Shown one piece after another: positions 49,670 through 58,518 of a stretch of DNA of 64,000 bases (the stretch's first letter is position 1; each line of letters starts with the position of its first letter). Origin of the DNA: Oscillospiraceae bacterium (GTDB lineage Bacteria; Bacillota; Clostridia; Oscillospirales; Oscillospiraceae); NCBI GenBank assembly GCA_015067525.1, contig SVMH01000003.1:21660-85659 (forward strand). The letters run 5' to 3'. Position numbers and translations under genes: made by a program. The notes below the pieces were generated by a model. It ran no database searches, had not been told where the DNA came from, and saw nothing but the letters and a program-made list of their open reading frames with translations.

Positions 49670-51241
49670 ATGGCGATCAAAGTCATTACCGCGCAGCAGG
49701 CGGCTGCCATGATCCGTGACGGCCAGACCGGCTGCTCCCAGGGCATGGGCGGCAACGATGTGGCCGAAGAGCTGCTGCTGGCGCTGGAAGAGCGCTTCGT
49801 GGCAACGGGCGAGCCCCGCAACCTCAGCTGGATGCACTCCTCCGGTCAGGGCGACAAGGCCACCCGCGGTCTGAACCATCTGGCCCATGAGGGCCTCCTT
49901 TCGTGGATCCTGGGCGGCCACTTCAACCCTGTACCCAAGATCCAGGAGATGATCTGCGACAATAAGATCCAGGCCTACAACCTGCCTCAGGGCGTTATCA
50001 GCCACATGTTCCGTGACATGGCGGCCAAGCGCCCCACCATCACCCGCATCGGCCTTGAGACCTTTGTGGATCCCCGCATCGAGGGCGGCAAGCTCAACGA
50101 TGTGACCACGGAAGAGTTTTCCACCCCCATCGTCATCGACGGGGAGGAGTATCTCCACTATCACCATCTCCGTAAGCCCGATTTTGCCTTCCTGCGCGGC
50201 ACCTACGCCGACGAGCGGGGCAACATCTCCATGGAGGAGGAGCCCTGCTATCTGGAGTCCCTGCAGGCGGCGCAGGCCGTGAAGAACAACGGCGGCATCG
50301 TCTTCGTGCAGGTCAAGCAGGTGGTGACCTACGGCTCGCTGGATATGCGCAAGGTCCACATCCCCGGCACGCTGGTGGACTATGTGGTCCCCGTTTCGGA
50401 CCTGCGCAACCATATGATGACCTTTGACGAGCAGTTCAACCCCGCCTACTGCGGCAACTGCCGCGTCCCCACCGCCTCTGCCCGTCAGGAGCTGGTGCTG
50501 GACGCCAAGAAGCTGGTGTCCCGCCGCGCCGCGCTGGAGCTGATCGGCGACGCGGTGATCAATCTGGGCATCGGCGTGCCCGAGGGCGTAGGCGTTGTGG
50601 CCGATGAAGAGGGCCTGCGCGACCGCCTGACCCTGTCCATCGAGTCCGGCCCCGTGGGCGGCGTGCCCGTGGGCGGCATCGGCTTTGGCGCATCGTTGAA
50701 CCCCGACTGTATCCTTGACCAGTCTACCCAGTTTGACACCTACGACGGCGGCGGTCTGGACCTTGCCTATCTGGGTCTTGCCGAGGCCGACAAGTTCGGC
50801 AACGTCAACGTGTCCAAGTTCGGTCCCCGCATCGCCGGCGCCGGCGGCTTTATCAACATCACCCAGTCCACACAGAATGTCATCTTCTGCGGCACCATGA
50901 CGGCCGGCGGACTGAAGGTGGCGGTGGAGGACGGCAAGCTGCGCATTGTCTCCGAGGGCCGCACCAAGAAGCTGGTGGACAAGGTCCAGCAGATCACCTT
51001 CTCCGGCAGCTTTGCCACCAAGGCGGGCCAGAACGTGCTCTACATCACCGAGCGCGCCGTGTTCCGTCTGGAGGACGGCGGCATGACCCTCATCGAGATT
51101 GCACCCGGTGTGGACCTGCAGCGCGACGTCCTTGACCAGATGGGCTTCACCCCCCGCATCAGCCAGGAACTTAAGGAGATGGACAGCCGCATCTTCCGCT
51201 GCGAGCCCATGGGTCTGACGTGGGAGTCCCTGCAGAAATAA
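49670..51241 (+). CDS. Propionate/acetyl-type CoA-transferase (family I)
   Basis: 523 residues from the ATG at 49670 (GAGGGA upstream); length of fused alpha-beta family I CoA-transferases such as clostridial Pct. The catalytic Glu is in SIESGPVGGVP, and the oxyanion/CoA-binding GGIGFGASLNPD region follows. It moves CoA between short acyl groups, for example acetyl, propionyl, butyryl or 3-hydroxybutyryl. 18 bases after the MaoC gene. A 27-base hairpin (51245-51271) separates it from abfD without a T-run. Confidence 0.9.
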   Translation: MAIKVITAQQAAAMIRDGQTGCSQGMGGNDVAEELLLALEERFVATGEPRNLSWMHSSGQGDKATRGLNHLAHEGLLSWILGGHFNPVPKIQEMICDNKIQAYNLPQGVISHMFRDMAAKRPTITRIGLETFVDPRIEGGKLNDVTTEEFSTPIVIDGEEYLHYHHLRKPDFAFLRGTYADERGNISMEEEPCYLESLQAAQAVKNNGGIVFVQVKQVVTYGSLDMRKVHIPGTLVDYVVPVSDLRNHMMTFDEQFNPAYCGNCRVPTASARQELVLDAKKLVSRRAALELIGDAVINLGIGVPEGVGVVADEEGLRDRLTLSIESGPVGGVPVGGIGFGASLNPDCILDQSTQFDTYDGGGLDLAYLGLAEADKFGNVNVSKFGPRIAGAGGFINITQSTQNVIFCGTMTAGGLKVAVEDGKLRIVSEGRTKKLVDKVQQITFSGSFATKAGQNVLYITERAVFRLEDGGMTLIEIAPGVDLQRDVLDQMGFTPRISQELKEMDSRIFRCEPMGLTWESLQK

Positions 51242-51348
51242 ACGCTCCGGCCAGTATCGGCACGGCCGGAAAACATCCGTATCCCAAGGACCGAAGGGTC
51301 GGTCTGTAAAATATGTCAACATTTTTATGAAACGAGGAGGAATATATC

Positions 51349-52800
51349 ATGGCGCTGATGACAGGTGAACAGTACATCGAAAGTATCCGCAAAATGAATA
51401 TGGAGGTCTACATGTTCGGCAAGCGTGTGGAGTGTCCTGTGGACGATCCCATCCTGCGTCCCTCGCTGAACTCTGTGCGTATGACCTATGATCTGGCACA
51501 GATGCCCGAGTATCAGGAGCTGATGACGGTCATCTCCCCCTACACCGGCAAGCGTGTCAACCGCTTTACCCATATCCACCAGTCCACGGAGGACCTGCGC
51601 AACAAGGTGAAGATGCAGCGTCTGCTGGGCCAGAAGACGGCCGCCTGCTTCCAGCGCTGCGTGGGCATGGATGCTTTCAACGCGGAATTCTCCACCACCT
51701 ATGAGATCGACAAGAAGTACGGTACCCACTACCACGAGAACTTCAGAAAGTTCATGATGTATTGCCAGGAGAACGACCTGACGGTGGACGGCGCTATGAC
51801 CGACCCCAAGGGCGACCGCTCCAAGGCGCCCCATGCTCAGGCTGATCCCGACCTGTTCCTGCATGTGGTGGAGCGCCGTCCCGACGGTATCGTGGTTCGC
51901 GGCGCCAAGGCACACCAGACCGGCGTGCTGAACAGCCACGAAGTGATCGTCATGCCCACCATCTCCATGGGCCCCGACGATAAGGACTATGCCGTTTCCT
52001 TCGCTGTTCCTATGGATACCAAGGGTATCTTCATGGTGATCGGCCGTCAGTCCTGCGACACCCGCAAGTGCGAAGGCAGCGAAATGGACGTGGGCAATGC
52101 CGAGTTCGGCGGCGTGGAGGCCCTGACCATCTTTGATGACGTGTTTGTTCCCAATGACCGCATCTTCATGAACGGCGAGACCGAGTTCGCCGGCATGCTG
52201 GTGGAGCGCTTCGCCGGCTATCACCGCCAGAGCTACGGCGGCTGCAAGGTCGGCGTGGGCGACGTGCTGATCGGCGCCGCCGCTGTGGCCGCTGATTATA
52301 ACGGCGCTGCCAAGGCCAGCCACGTCAAGGATAAGCTCATCGAGATGACCCACCTGAACGAGACCCTGTATTGCTGCGGTATCGCCTGCTCCGCCGAGGG
52401 TTATCCCACCGAGTCCGGCAACTATATGATCGACCTGCTGCTGGCCAACGTCTGCAAGCAGAACGTGACCCGCTTCCCCTATGAGATCGTCCGTCTGGCC
52501 GAGGATATCGCCGGCGGCCTGATGGTCACCGCTCCCTCCGAGGCAGACTTCCGCAGCGAGAAGCTCGGGCCCTATGTGGACAAGTATCTGCGCGGCGTTA
52601 CGGCCGTTTCCACGGAAAGCCGTCTGCGCATCCTGCGCCTGATCGAGAATCTGTGCCTCGGCACGGCAGCCGTGGGCTACCGCACCGAGTCCATGCACGG
52701 CGCCGGCTCTCCCCAGGCTCAGCGCATCATGATCGCCCGTCAGGGTAATCTGGAGCACAAGAAGGCTCTGGCAAAGGCCATTGCCCATATCGAGGAATAA
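51349..52800 (+). CDS. abfD: 4-hydroxybutyryl-CoA dehydratase / vinylacetyl-CoA delta-isomerase
   Basis: 483 residues, closely similar in remembered sequence to the Clostridium aminobutyricum enzyme. The [4Fe-4S] ligands are conserved: Cys100 and Cys104 in CFQRC, His292 and Cys299 in YHRQSYGGC. Other hallmarks are GQKTAACFQRCVGMDAF, MTDPKGDR and MHGAGSPQAQRIMIARQGN. The FAD/[4Fe-4S] enzyme dehydrates 4-hydroxybutyryl-CoA by a ketyl-radical route to crotonyl-CoA. Strong GAGGAGG ribosome binding site and highly biased codons suggest abundant expression. Confidence 0.97.
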   Translation: MALMTGEQYIESIRKMNMEVYMFGKRVECPVDDPILRPSLNSVRMTYDLAQMPEYQELMTVISPYTGKRVNRFTHIHQSTEDLRNKVKMQRLLGQKTAACFQRCVGMDAFNAEFSTTYEIDKKYGTHYHENFRKFMMYCQENDLTVDGAMTDPKGDRSKAPHAQADPDLFLHVVERRPDGIVVRGAKAHQTGVLNSHEVIVMPTISMGPDDKDYAVSFAVPMDTKGIFMVIGRQSCDTRKCEGSEMDVGNAEFGGVEALTIFDDVFVPNDRIFMNGETEFAGMLVERFAGYHRQSYGGCKVGVGDVLIGAAAVAADYNGAAKASHVKDKLIEMTHLNETLYCCGIACSAEGYPTESGNYMIDLLLANVCKQNVTRFPYEIVRLAEDIAGGLMVTAPSEADFRSEKLGPYVDKYLRGVTAVSTESRLRILRLIENLCLGTAAVGYRTESMHGAGSPQAQRIMIARQGNLEHKKALAKAIAHIEE

Positions 52801-52826
52801 CAACTACCCATTAAAAAGGATCATAG

Positions 52827-52855
52827 CGGCCCGGCAGCATAACTGTCGGGCCGCT
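52827..52855 (+). other. Intercistronic hairpin between abfD and the NifU-like gene
   Basis: GCGGCCCGGCAG with its imperfect complement CTGTCGGGCCGC around CATAA; no T-run. It may set differential mRNA stability, giving abfD more protein than the downstream genes. Confidence 0.6.
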
Positions 52856-52874
52856 GCCTAAAAGGAGGACGCTG

Positions 52875-53159
52875 ATGAGAGAGACCATCGAACGGGTTCT
52901 GAATGAAACGGTGCGGCCGCAGCTGGCAAAGCATCATGGCGATGTGGAGCTGCTGGAGGTTGAGCAGAACGTTGTCCACATTCGCCTGTTGGGGCAGTGC
53001 GCCCATTGTCCGTCGGCGTATCTGACCACGGAGGAAGTGATCCTCTCGGCCATCCGCGAGGTGCTGCCGCAGATCCAAAGTGTGGCGGTGCGGCAGGAGG
53101 TCAGTGAGTCTGTGCTTGCGCAGGCCAAAGAGATCTGGAGAGCCCGCCGTGGAGAGTAA
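52875..53159 (+). CDS. NifU-domain Fe-S scaffold protein
   Basis: 94 residues matching the NifU C-terminal (Nfu) domain: N-terminal helix ending in VRPQLAKHHGDVELLEV, the cluster-binding CAHCPSAYLTTEEVI (CxxC), and an amphipathic C-terminal helix. Nfu proteins deliver Fe-S clusters to target enzymes. It is positioned directly after abfD and ahead of abfT, so it likely serves the dehydratase cluster (inference). AAAGGAGG upstream. Confidence 0.88.
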   Translation: MRETIERVLNETVRPQLAKHHGDVELLEVEQNVVHIRLLGQCAHCPSAYLTTEEVILSAIREVLPQIQSVAVRQEVSESVLAQAKEIWRARRGE

Positions 53160-53163
53160 GGTT

Positions 53164-53472
53164 ATGCTGCGTTACTGCGGCGGCTGCAACCCGCGCTATG
53201 ATCGGGTGGCCGCAGTGAACAGCCTGAAAAAACGATTTCCCCATTTGATATTTTGCCCGTATGAGCCCGGTGAGCGCGGCTGTGCCGTGCTGATCGTCTG
53301 TGGCTGCACGGCGCGCTGTCCGGCACAGGATGTGCCGGCGGATATACCCGTGTTTGTGATGAGTACGCCGGAGTCTCTGGGTGAAGCAACAGCCTTTTTT
53401 GAAAATATCCGAATTGAGGAGACGAAGAATGAGTTGGCACAAGTATTACGAAGCGCATTTGACGACGGCTGA
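53164..53472 (+). CDS. Cys-rich small protein of the 4-hydroxybutyrate cluster
   Basis: 102 residues from the ATG at 53164 (GGAGAGTAAGG upstream); a GTG at 53149 is a possible alternative. Nine or so Cys in three groups: LRYCGGCNPRYDR at the N-terminus, FCPYEPGERGCAV and VCGCTARCPAQD. Strand-helix patterns around AVLIVCGC suggest a Rossmann-like core. Unrecognised; could bind a metal or Fe-S cluster. Its last 44 bases overlap the start of abfT in another frame, which ties their expression. Confidence 0.65.
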   Translation: MLRYCGGCNPRYDRVAAVNSLKKRFPHLIFCPYEPGERGCAVLIVCGCTARCPAQDVPADIPVFVMSTPESLGEATAFFENIRIEETKNELAQVLRSAFDDG

Positions 53473-54721
53473 TGAAGCTGTGAAAAACATCAAATCTGGC
53501 AACCGTGTCGTTCTGGGTCATGCCTGCGGCGAACCCGGCGCACTGGTCGAGGCAATGGTGAACAATGCAGAAAACTATCAGGATGTTGAGATCGTCCATA
53601 TGTTTTCTCTGGCCGCCTGCGCCTATTGCCGCCCTGAAATGAAGGGGCACTTCCGCCACAACGCACTGTTTGTCTGTGGCCCCACCCGGGAAGCGGTGAA
53701 CGCTGCCCGCGGCGACTATACCCCGTCCTTCTTCTTCCAGGTCCCGGAGCTGTTCCGCACCACGATGCCTGTGGATGTGGCCATGGTGACACTGACACCG
53801 CCCAATGAAGAGGGTATGATGTCTCTGGGTACTTCTGCAGACTATGACTATGCGGCGATCAAGGAAGCCAAGATCGTCATTGCACAGATCAATCGCCAGA
53901 TGCCGTTTACCTACGGCAACCTGATCCCCGTGGAGGATGTGGATTTCTTTGTGGAGCATGACGCACCGATCCCCGAACTGCCGGCTGCGAAGATCGGTGA
54001 GATCGAGCGTGCCATCGGCGAGCATTGTGCCTCGCTGATCCAGGATGGCGACACGCTGCAGCTGGGCATCGGCGCCATTCCCGACGCGGTGCTGATGTTC
54101 CTGAAGGATAAAAAGGACCTGGGCCTCCATTCGGAGATGCTCTCTGACGGCGTTGTGGATCTGGCCAACGCCGGCATCATCAACAACACCCGCAAAACGC
54201 TGAACCCCGGTAAGTTTGTGGCCAATTTCATGATGGGGTCGAAGCGCCTGTACGATTTTGCAGACCACAACGAGGACGTGCTGATCATGCCGGTGGACTA
54301 TGTCAATCATCCCATGATCATCGGCCAGCATGACCGTTTGGTGTCCATCAACTCCTGCGTGCAGGTGGACCTGATGGGTCAGGTCGGCTCCGAGATGATC
54401 GGCACCACGCAGATCTCCGGCATCGGCGGTCAGGTGGACTTTGTCCGCGGCGCGGCGCTTTCCAAGGGCGGCATTTCCATTATCGCCATGCCGTCCACCG
54501 TCAAAGGAAAGGTCTCCAAGATCGTTCCGCAGCTGGATTTCGGCGCTGCAGTCACCACATCCCGCAGCGATGTGGACTATATCGTCACCGAGTACGGTAT
54601 CGCGCACCTCAAGGGACAGACGCTGCGCGAACGCGCCAAGCGCCTGATCGCAATTGCCCATCCGGCCTTCCGGGAAGACTTGATGCAGGAATACCGGAAA
54701 AGATTCGGCGCAGAGGACTGA
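53429..54721 (+). CDS. abfT: 4-hydroxybutyrate CoA-transferase
   Basis: 430 residues from the ATG at 53429 (GAGGAGACG upstream). Close to the 4-hydroxybutyrate CoA-transferase of Clostridium aminobutyricum: ITAG-like start TADEAVKNIKSGNRVV, LQLGIGAIPDAVL and the catalytic Glu in LGLHSEMLSDGVVDL, and ISGIGGQVDFVRGA in the C-terminal domain. Transfers CoA from acetyl- or butyryl-CoA to 4-hydroxybutyrate, supplying the dehydratase. Last gene of the cluster. No 4-hydroxybutyrate or succinate-semialdehyde dehydrogenase is found in this window. Confidence 0.95.
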   Translation: MSWHKYYEAHLTTADEAVKNIKSGNRVVLGHACGEPGALVEAMVNNAENYQDVEIVHMFSLAACAYCRPEMKGHFRHNALFVCGPTREAVNAARGDYTPSFFFQVPELFRTTMPVDVAMVTLTPPNEEGMMSLGTSADYDYAAIKEAKIVIAQINRQMPFTYGNLIPVEDVDFFVEHDAPIPELPAAKIGEIERAIGEHCASLIQDGDTLQLGIGAIPDAVLMFLKDKKDLGLHSEMLSDGVVDLANAGIINNTRKTLNPGKFVANFMMGSKRLYDFADHNEDVLIMPVDYVNHPMIIGQHDRLVSINSCVQVDLMGQVGSEMIGTTQISGIGGQVDFVRGAALSKGGISIIAMPSTVKGKVSKIVPQLDFGAAVTTSRSDVDYIVTEYGIAHLKGQTLRERAKRLIAIAHPAFREDLMQEYRKRFGAED

Positions 54722-54758
54722 GGCGGCTGCCGCTGTGTGATGCTGCGCACTAAAGAAA

Positions 54759-54796
54759 ATAAAAAAGCACCGATGCGCGGCATCGGTGCTTTTTTG
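54759..54796 (+). terminator. Intrinsic terminator of the 4-hydroxybutyrate cluster
   Basis: 16-bp stem AAAAAAGCACCGATGC with its complement, GCG loop, T6 run. Confidence 0.92.
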
Positions 54797-55219
54797 TATG
54801 GGGACGTATGCGCTTGGACGACGAGCCGTAGCGAGGCGTGTCGGAGGCCAACCGCCGCAGCCCGGCTCTTGGGCCGGAGACGAACTGAGGTGCGCGACGA
54901 GCGAAGCATGCCGCGATGCGGCAGCTTCGCAGGCGTGATGCCGCCACTCGCTCGCCGCTGAAGCTTACAACCGCTCGGGCATGGCAAAAAGGCCGCTCGC
55001 CGCGCAAAAAAGAGCACCCACTTGACGTGGATGCTCTTTGTAAGTGCAAACGATCGTTTAGCGCTTGCTGAACGGAGGTGCGCGACGAGCGGCCTTCAGA
55101 CCGTACTGCTGAAAGCCACAAGGCGCAAACCCTTGCAGCACAAGGCTTTGCGGGTTCGGGTGGAAGAATTAACCTCAAATTTAACCGCAAAAAATGGGGG
55201 GAGGGGAGCAACCCTGTTC
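54797..55219. other. Gene-free junction between metabolic cluster and defence operon
   Basis: No credible reading frame. Holds a 17-base direct repeat GAGGTGCGCGACGAGCG (54887-54903 and 55075-55091), several GC-rich hairpins (for example CCGGC-TCTTG-GGCCGG near 54870), a terminator-like hairpin at 55006-55040 (AAAGAGCA arm) and an imperfect 12-bp hairpin CGCAAACCCTTG-CAGCA-CAAGGCTTTGCG at about 55131-55159. It may be the scar of an insertion event. Confidence 0.5.
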
Positions 55220-58200
55220 TTACGCCGCGATTGCGTTGCCGTTGATCCGGTCGATGACCCGCTTGATGCCCATCCACAAGGTGAGATCCGTAAACACTTC
55301 CACGATGCTGCCGTGATCGGTAAACGGAGCCTCCTGCAGCACAGAGAGGTCTTTCATCAAACCGTTGTGGACGATGTATTCCACGATCTGGTTGACGAAA
55401 TAGATCTGATTGGCATCCAGAGATGTGTCGTTCAAAAACTCCGCAAAGGCCTCCTTGGCGGCATTCATATCCAGACCCACGATCTCGCGGACGAACTCGC
55501 CCAAAGGCTTGCTGCCGAACTCGTTCTCATAGTCCTGCCTGCTGCCGACTTCGCTCCAAAGGATTTCTTCCAATACCCGAACATCGGCGGCGGTTAGAGG
55601 CTGGTTGGACTTCAGCTTTGCGATGACCGCATTATTCTGGTTCTGTCGAATATAGAACTCCGCTTTCAGCTTATAGTTCTTCAGGTCGTCGTTTTCCAGC
55701 TCGGATTCGTTCCAGTCCATGGAGAGAAGCTCGTCTGAAAAGTTCGTCAGATAGGTGGTCCTGCCGGTGGGGATATACTTGATCAGATTGCGCAGGTTTT
55801 CCCGGATGTGCTCGAACTCGTTGATACCGGCAGTCTCCAGATAGTCCGTGTGCAGGATCTTATTGAGGAGTTCGCTCTGTACCATGATTTCCGGGATGTT
55901 GGCAACGGATGCGATGGCCTTGACCTTTTTGCGGAGATCCGTTCTGGCCTTGGCGTATTTTTTGCCCATGAGATATGCCAGTTCGATGCCATACATCAGC
56001 GCGTCGAAGCGCACCGCCTTGGCATCGTCTGCATCCGGCGTGATCAGCGGGGCCAGCTCATCGCGGATCTGCAGGGTGTTTTCGTAAGTAAGGGCCGCGT
56101 AGTTGTCCGGATTGGCATACAGCTCCACGTATTTCAAGTGCTGGCGGACGGCAAAGCTTTCTGTGCTCAGCTCCCGCACCTTGCGGACCATATCCTCCAC
56201 CAGCGACTTGCGGAACGCGATCAACTCCGGCGTCTGGTAGTCCAGATCCTGCAGCTTGAACACGAGCTGTGCCTTCAGGTTGAAGATGGCACCCTGCAGT
56301 GCGATTTGCAGCGCGGTGGGCTTGCCGTTGTTCATCCGGAAGAATTCGAAGTTGCCGCAGAAATCGAAGATGTAGAACTTGTTCTTGTCCTCACCGTCCA
56401 TCAGCCCCGGGCACAGGCGGGTGCCGCGGCCGATCATCTGCCAGAACTTGGCCTTGCTCATTACCTTCTTAAAGAACACCAGATTCAGACATTCCGGCAC
56501 GTCGATGCCGGTGTCCAGCATGTCCACCGAAATAGCGATCTGGGGCAGTTTTTTGGGGTCGGAGAACTCGTCGATCAGGCTCTGGGCATAGTTGATCCTG
56601 TTGTCGATCACCTTGGCAAAGCCGGGCAGGTGGGGGTATTCCCTGTTGAAGATCTCGTAGATCTTCTCGGCGTGGCTGTGGTTCTTGGCGAAGATGATGG
56701 TCTTGCCCAGTCGCTGACCGTAGTCGATCTTCAAACCTTCCGTCATCAGAATGTGCAGCACCTGCCGGATGGTGTCCTCGTTGAACACCCACTCGTTCAG
56801 CGCGGAGGAATTGATGCGCTCCGGCAGCTCGCCGTTCTCGTCCTCGAAGGTGGCCTCATAGGCCTCCCGATCCTCTTCGCTCAGTTCATCGTAGGCGATG
56901 CCTTGCTCGATGAATTTCAGCTTGGTCTCCACGGACAGGAAGTCCACCAGATAGCCGTCCTTCACCGCCTGCGCCAGCTCGTAGCCGTAGGTGGGAACGC
57001 CGCTCTCCAGCTCAAAGACCTCGTAGGTGTTCTTGTCGATCTCGTCCTTGGGGGTGGCGGTCAGACCCACCAGCGGGGCGTCGAAATAAGTAAAGATATC
57101 CCGGTACTTGTTGTAGATCGAGCGGTGCGCCTCGTCCACGATCACCAGATCGAAGTGGCCGCAGGTGAAGAGTTTGCCCTGCTCGTCGCTGACGTTGTCG
57201 ATGCAGTGCATCATGGTCTGGTACGTGGAGAAGACGCAGTGGGCGGTGTAGTTGTCCTTCTCTTCGCAGAGATTGGTCACGCTCAAGTCCGGCAGGAGAT
57301 TGACAAAGCTGCGCTTGGCCTGCGTCACGAGGGAGGTGCGGTCGGCGAGGAACAGGATGTTCTTCACCCAGCCGCGCTCCAGCAGCACCTTGCACAGGGC
57401 GATGACGGTGCGCGTCTTGCCCGAGCCGGTAGCCATCACCAGCAGCGCCTTGCGGCGGTTCTTGCTGCCGAAGGCATCGCACACGGCCTTGATGGCGCCC
57501 TCCTGATAGTAGCGGCCTGCGATGGCCTTGTCCACCATCACGTTCTTCAGGCTGGCGCGCATGGTGCGCAGGTTGAACAGCTTCTCCAAGTCCCGCTTGG
57601 AGTAGATGCAGGCGCACTTGCGCTCCGGGTACTGCCCGTCGTCGATGCGGGTCTCAAAGCCGTTGGTGAGGAAGATCACCGGGCGGCGTCCGTATTTCTG
57701 CTCCAACAGGTCGGCGTAGAGCTTGGCCTGCTGGCGGCCCTTGGACACGTCCACGCAGGTGCGCTTGGCCTCGATGACCGCCAGAGGCTTGTGGGCGTCG
57801 TCGTAGAGCACATAGTCGGCGTAGCCCACGCCGCTGGCGTTGGGCATGCCCCAGAGCTCCACCTCGTTCAGCCAGTCGCGGCCCTCTGTCCAGCCGGCAT
57901 CCAGCAGCATGGCGTCGATGTACAGCTTGCGCGTGGCGTACTCGCTCAGCTCCAACGGCTGGGGCACATAGGTCTGCTGCTGCTGGGCGCGGCGGGCGGT
58001 CAGTTCTTCCTTCAGCACGGCGTTTTCCGCCATCAGCTGCTGGAAGTTAATCTGCACGCTGTTGTCAAGGAGCGTCTCTGTCTGCTGGGACACCAGCGCC
58101 GGGTCAAAGACGGTCTGGGTGTACTCCGCGGCGTAGCAGCAGGCCACGAAGTCCATGAAGACGTGCAGGTTCTGCAGGCACAGCAAGCCCTGTGCGTCGG

Positions 58201-58507
58201 TGATCTTCTTGCCGGTGTGGGCGGCGGTGTTGCCCATGCGGCGGATGAAGTCCATCCGCTGCCAGAGGTTGACGTCCACGATGTCCCGGAACTCGGGGGT
58301 GCTCATCAGGCTCACCAGCGTGTCCTGATAGGGCATGACCAGCTCGCCGTCCACGCTGTACATCCACTTCACGGCAAACTCCATGGCCCGCCGGCAGTTG
58401 ATGATGCCCGCCGCCGGATCGATGTGCATGATCTTCTCCGCCGACACCGCCACATCCGAGAAGGTATTGAATTGTGGGTCAAGGGTCAGAAAATCGAAGT
58501 TGGTCAT
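55220..58507 (-). CDS. hsdR: Type I restriction enzyme R subunit
   Basis: 1095 residues. Domain order: DUF4145 helical domain (about 1-135), PD-(D/E)xK nuclease with PLAVIEAKRTCVD, SF2 helicase with Walker A MATGSGKTRT, IVDEAHRS and GLTATP, motif VI-like QMIGRGTRLCPG, and a C-terminal EcoEI-type domain. It translocates DNA and cuts far from unmethylated sites when joined to HsdM and HsdS. Last gene of the operon, 11 bases after the Abi-alpha-like gene; AAGGAGTAACCCT before the ATG. Intact, no frameshift seen. Confidence 0.94.
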   Translation of the reverse strand: MTNFDFLTLDPQFNTFSDVAVSAEKIMHIDPAAGIINCRRAMEFAVKWMYSVDGELVMPYQDTLVSLMSTPEFRDIVDVNLWQRMDFIRRMGNTAAHTGKKITDAQGLLCLQNLHVFMDFVACCYAAEYTQTVFDPALVSQQTETLLDNSVQINFQQLMAENAVLKEELTARRAQQQQTYVPQPLELSEYATRKLYIDAMLLDAGWTEGRDWLNEVELWGMPNASGVGYADYVLYDDAHKPLAVIEAKRTCVDVSKGRQQAKLYADLLEQKYGRRPVIFLTNGFETRIDDGQYPERKCACIYSKRDLEKLFNLRTMRASLKNVMVDKAIAGRYYQEGAIKAVCDAFGSKNRRKALLVMATGSGKTRTVIALCKVLLERGWVKNILFLADRTSLVTQAKRSFVNLLPDLSVTNLCEEKDNYTAHCVFSTYQTMMHCIDNVSDEQGKLFTCGHFDLVIVDEAHRSIYNKYRDIFTYFDAPLVGLTATPKDEIDKNTYEVFELESGVPTYGYELAQAVKDGYLVDFLSVETKLKFIEQGIAYDELSEEDREAYEATFEDENGELPERINSSALNEWVFNEDTIRQVLHILMTEGLKIDYGQRLGKTIIFAKNHSHAEKIYEIFNREYPHLPGFAKVIDNRINYAQSLIDEFSDPKKLPQIAISVDMLDTGIDVPECLNLVFFKKVMSKAKFWQMIGRGTRLCPGLMDGEDKNKFYIFDFCGNFEFFRMNNGKPTALQIALQGAIFNLKAQLVFKLQDLDYQTPELIAFRKSLVEDMVRKVRELSTESFAVRQHLKYVELYANPDNYAALTYENTLQIRDELAPLITPDADDAKAVRFDALMYGIELAYLMGKKYAKARTDLRKKVKAIASVANIPEIMVQSELLNKILHTDYLETAGINEFEHIRENLRNLIKYIPTGRTTYLTNFSDELLSMDWNESELENDDLKNYKLKAEFYIRQNQNNAVIAKLKSNQPLTAADVRVLEEILWSEVGSRQDYENEFGSKPLGEFVREIVGLDMNAAKEAFAEFLNDTSLDANQIYFVNQIVEYIVHNGLMKDLSVLQEAPFTDHGSIVEVFTDLTLWMGIKRVIDRINGNAIAA

Positions 58508-58518
58508 AGGGTTACTCC

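Noticed and set aside
46541..51322. Very long open frame (1593 codons) on the minus strand
   Set aside because: It is antisense to the adhesin, MaoC, CoA-transferase genes and arises from their G+C-biased codon use; it is rich in His/Gly/Ala/Val, has no ribosome binding site at a sensible start and matches no domain. The same applies to other long antisense frames, for example 16394-18355, 18437-21118, 39192-42155 and 55808-58531.
55125..55165. tRNA or tRNA-end attachment site (contains GGGTTCGGG)
   Set aside because: No acceptor, D or anticodon arms can be drawn around it; it is better explained as an imperfect 12-bp hairpin.
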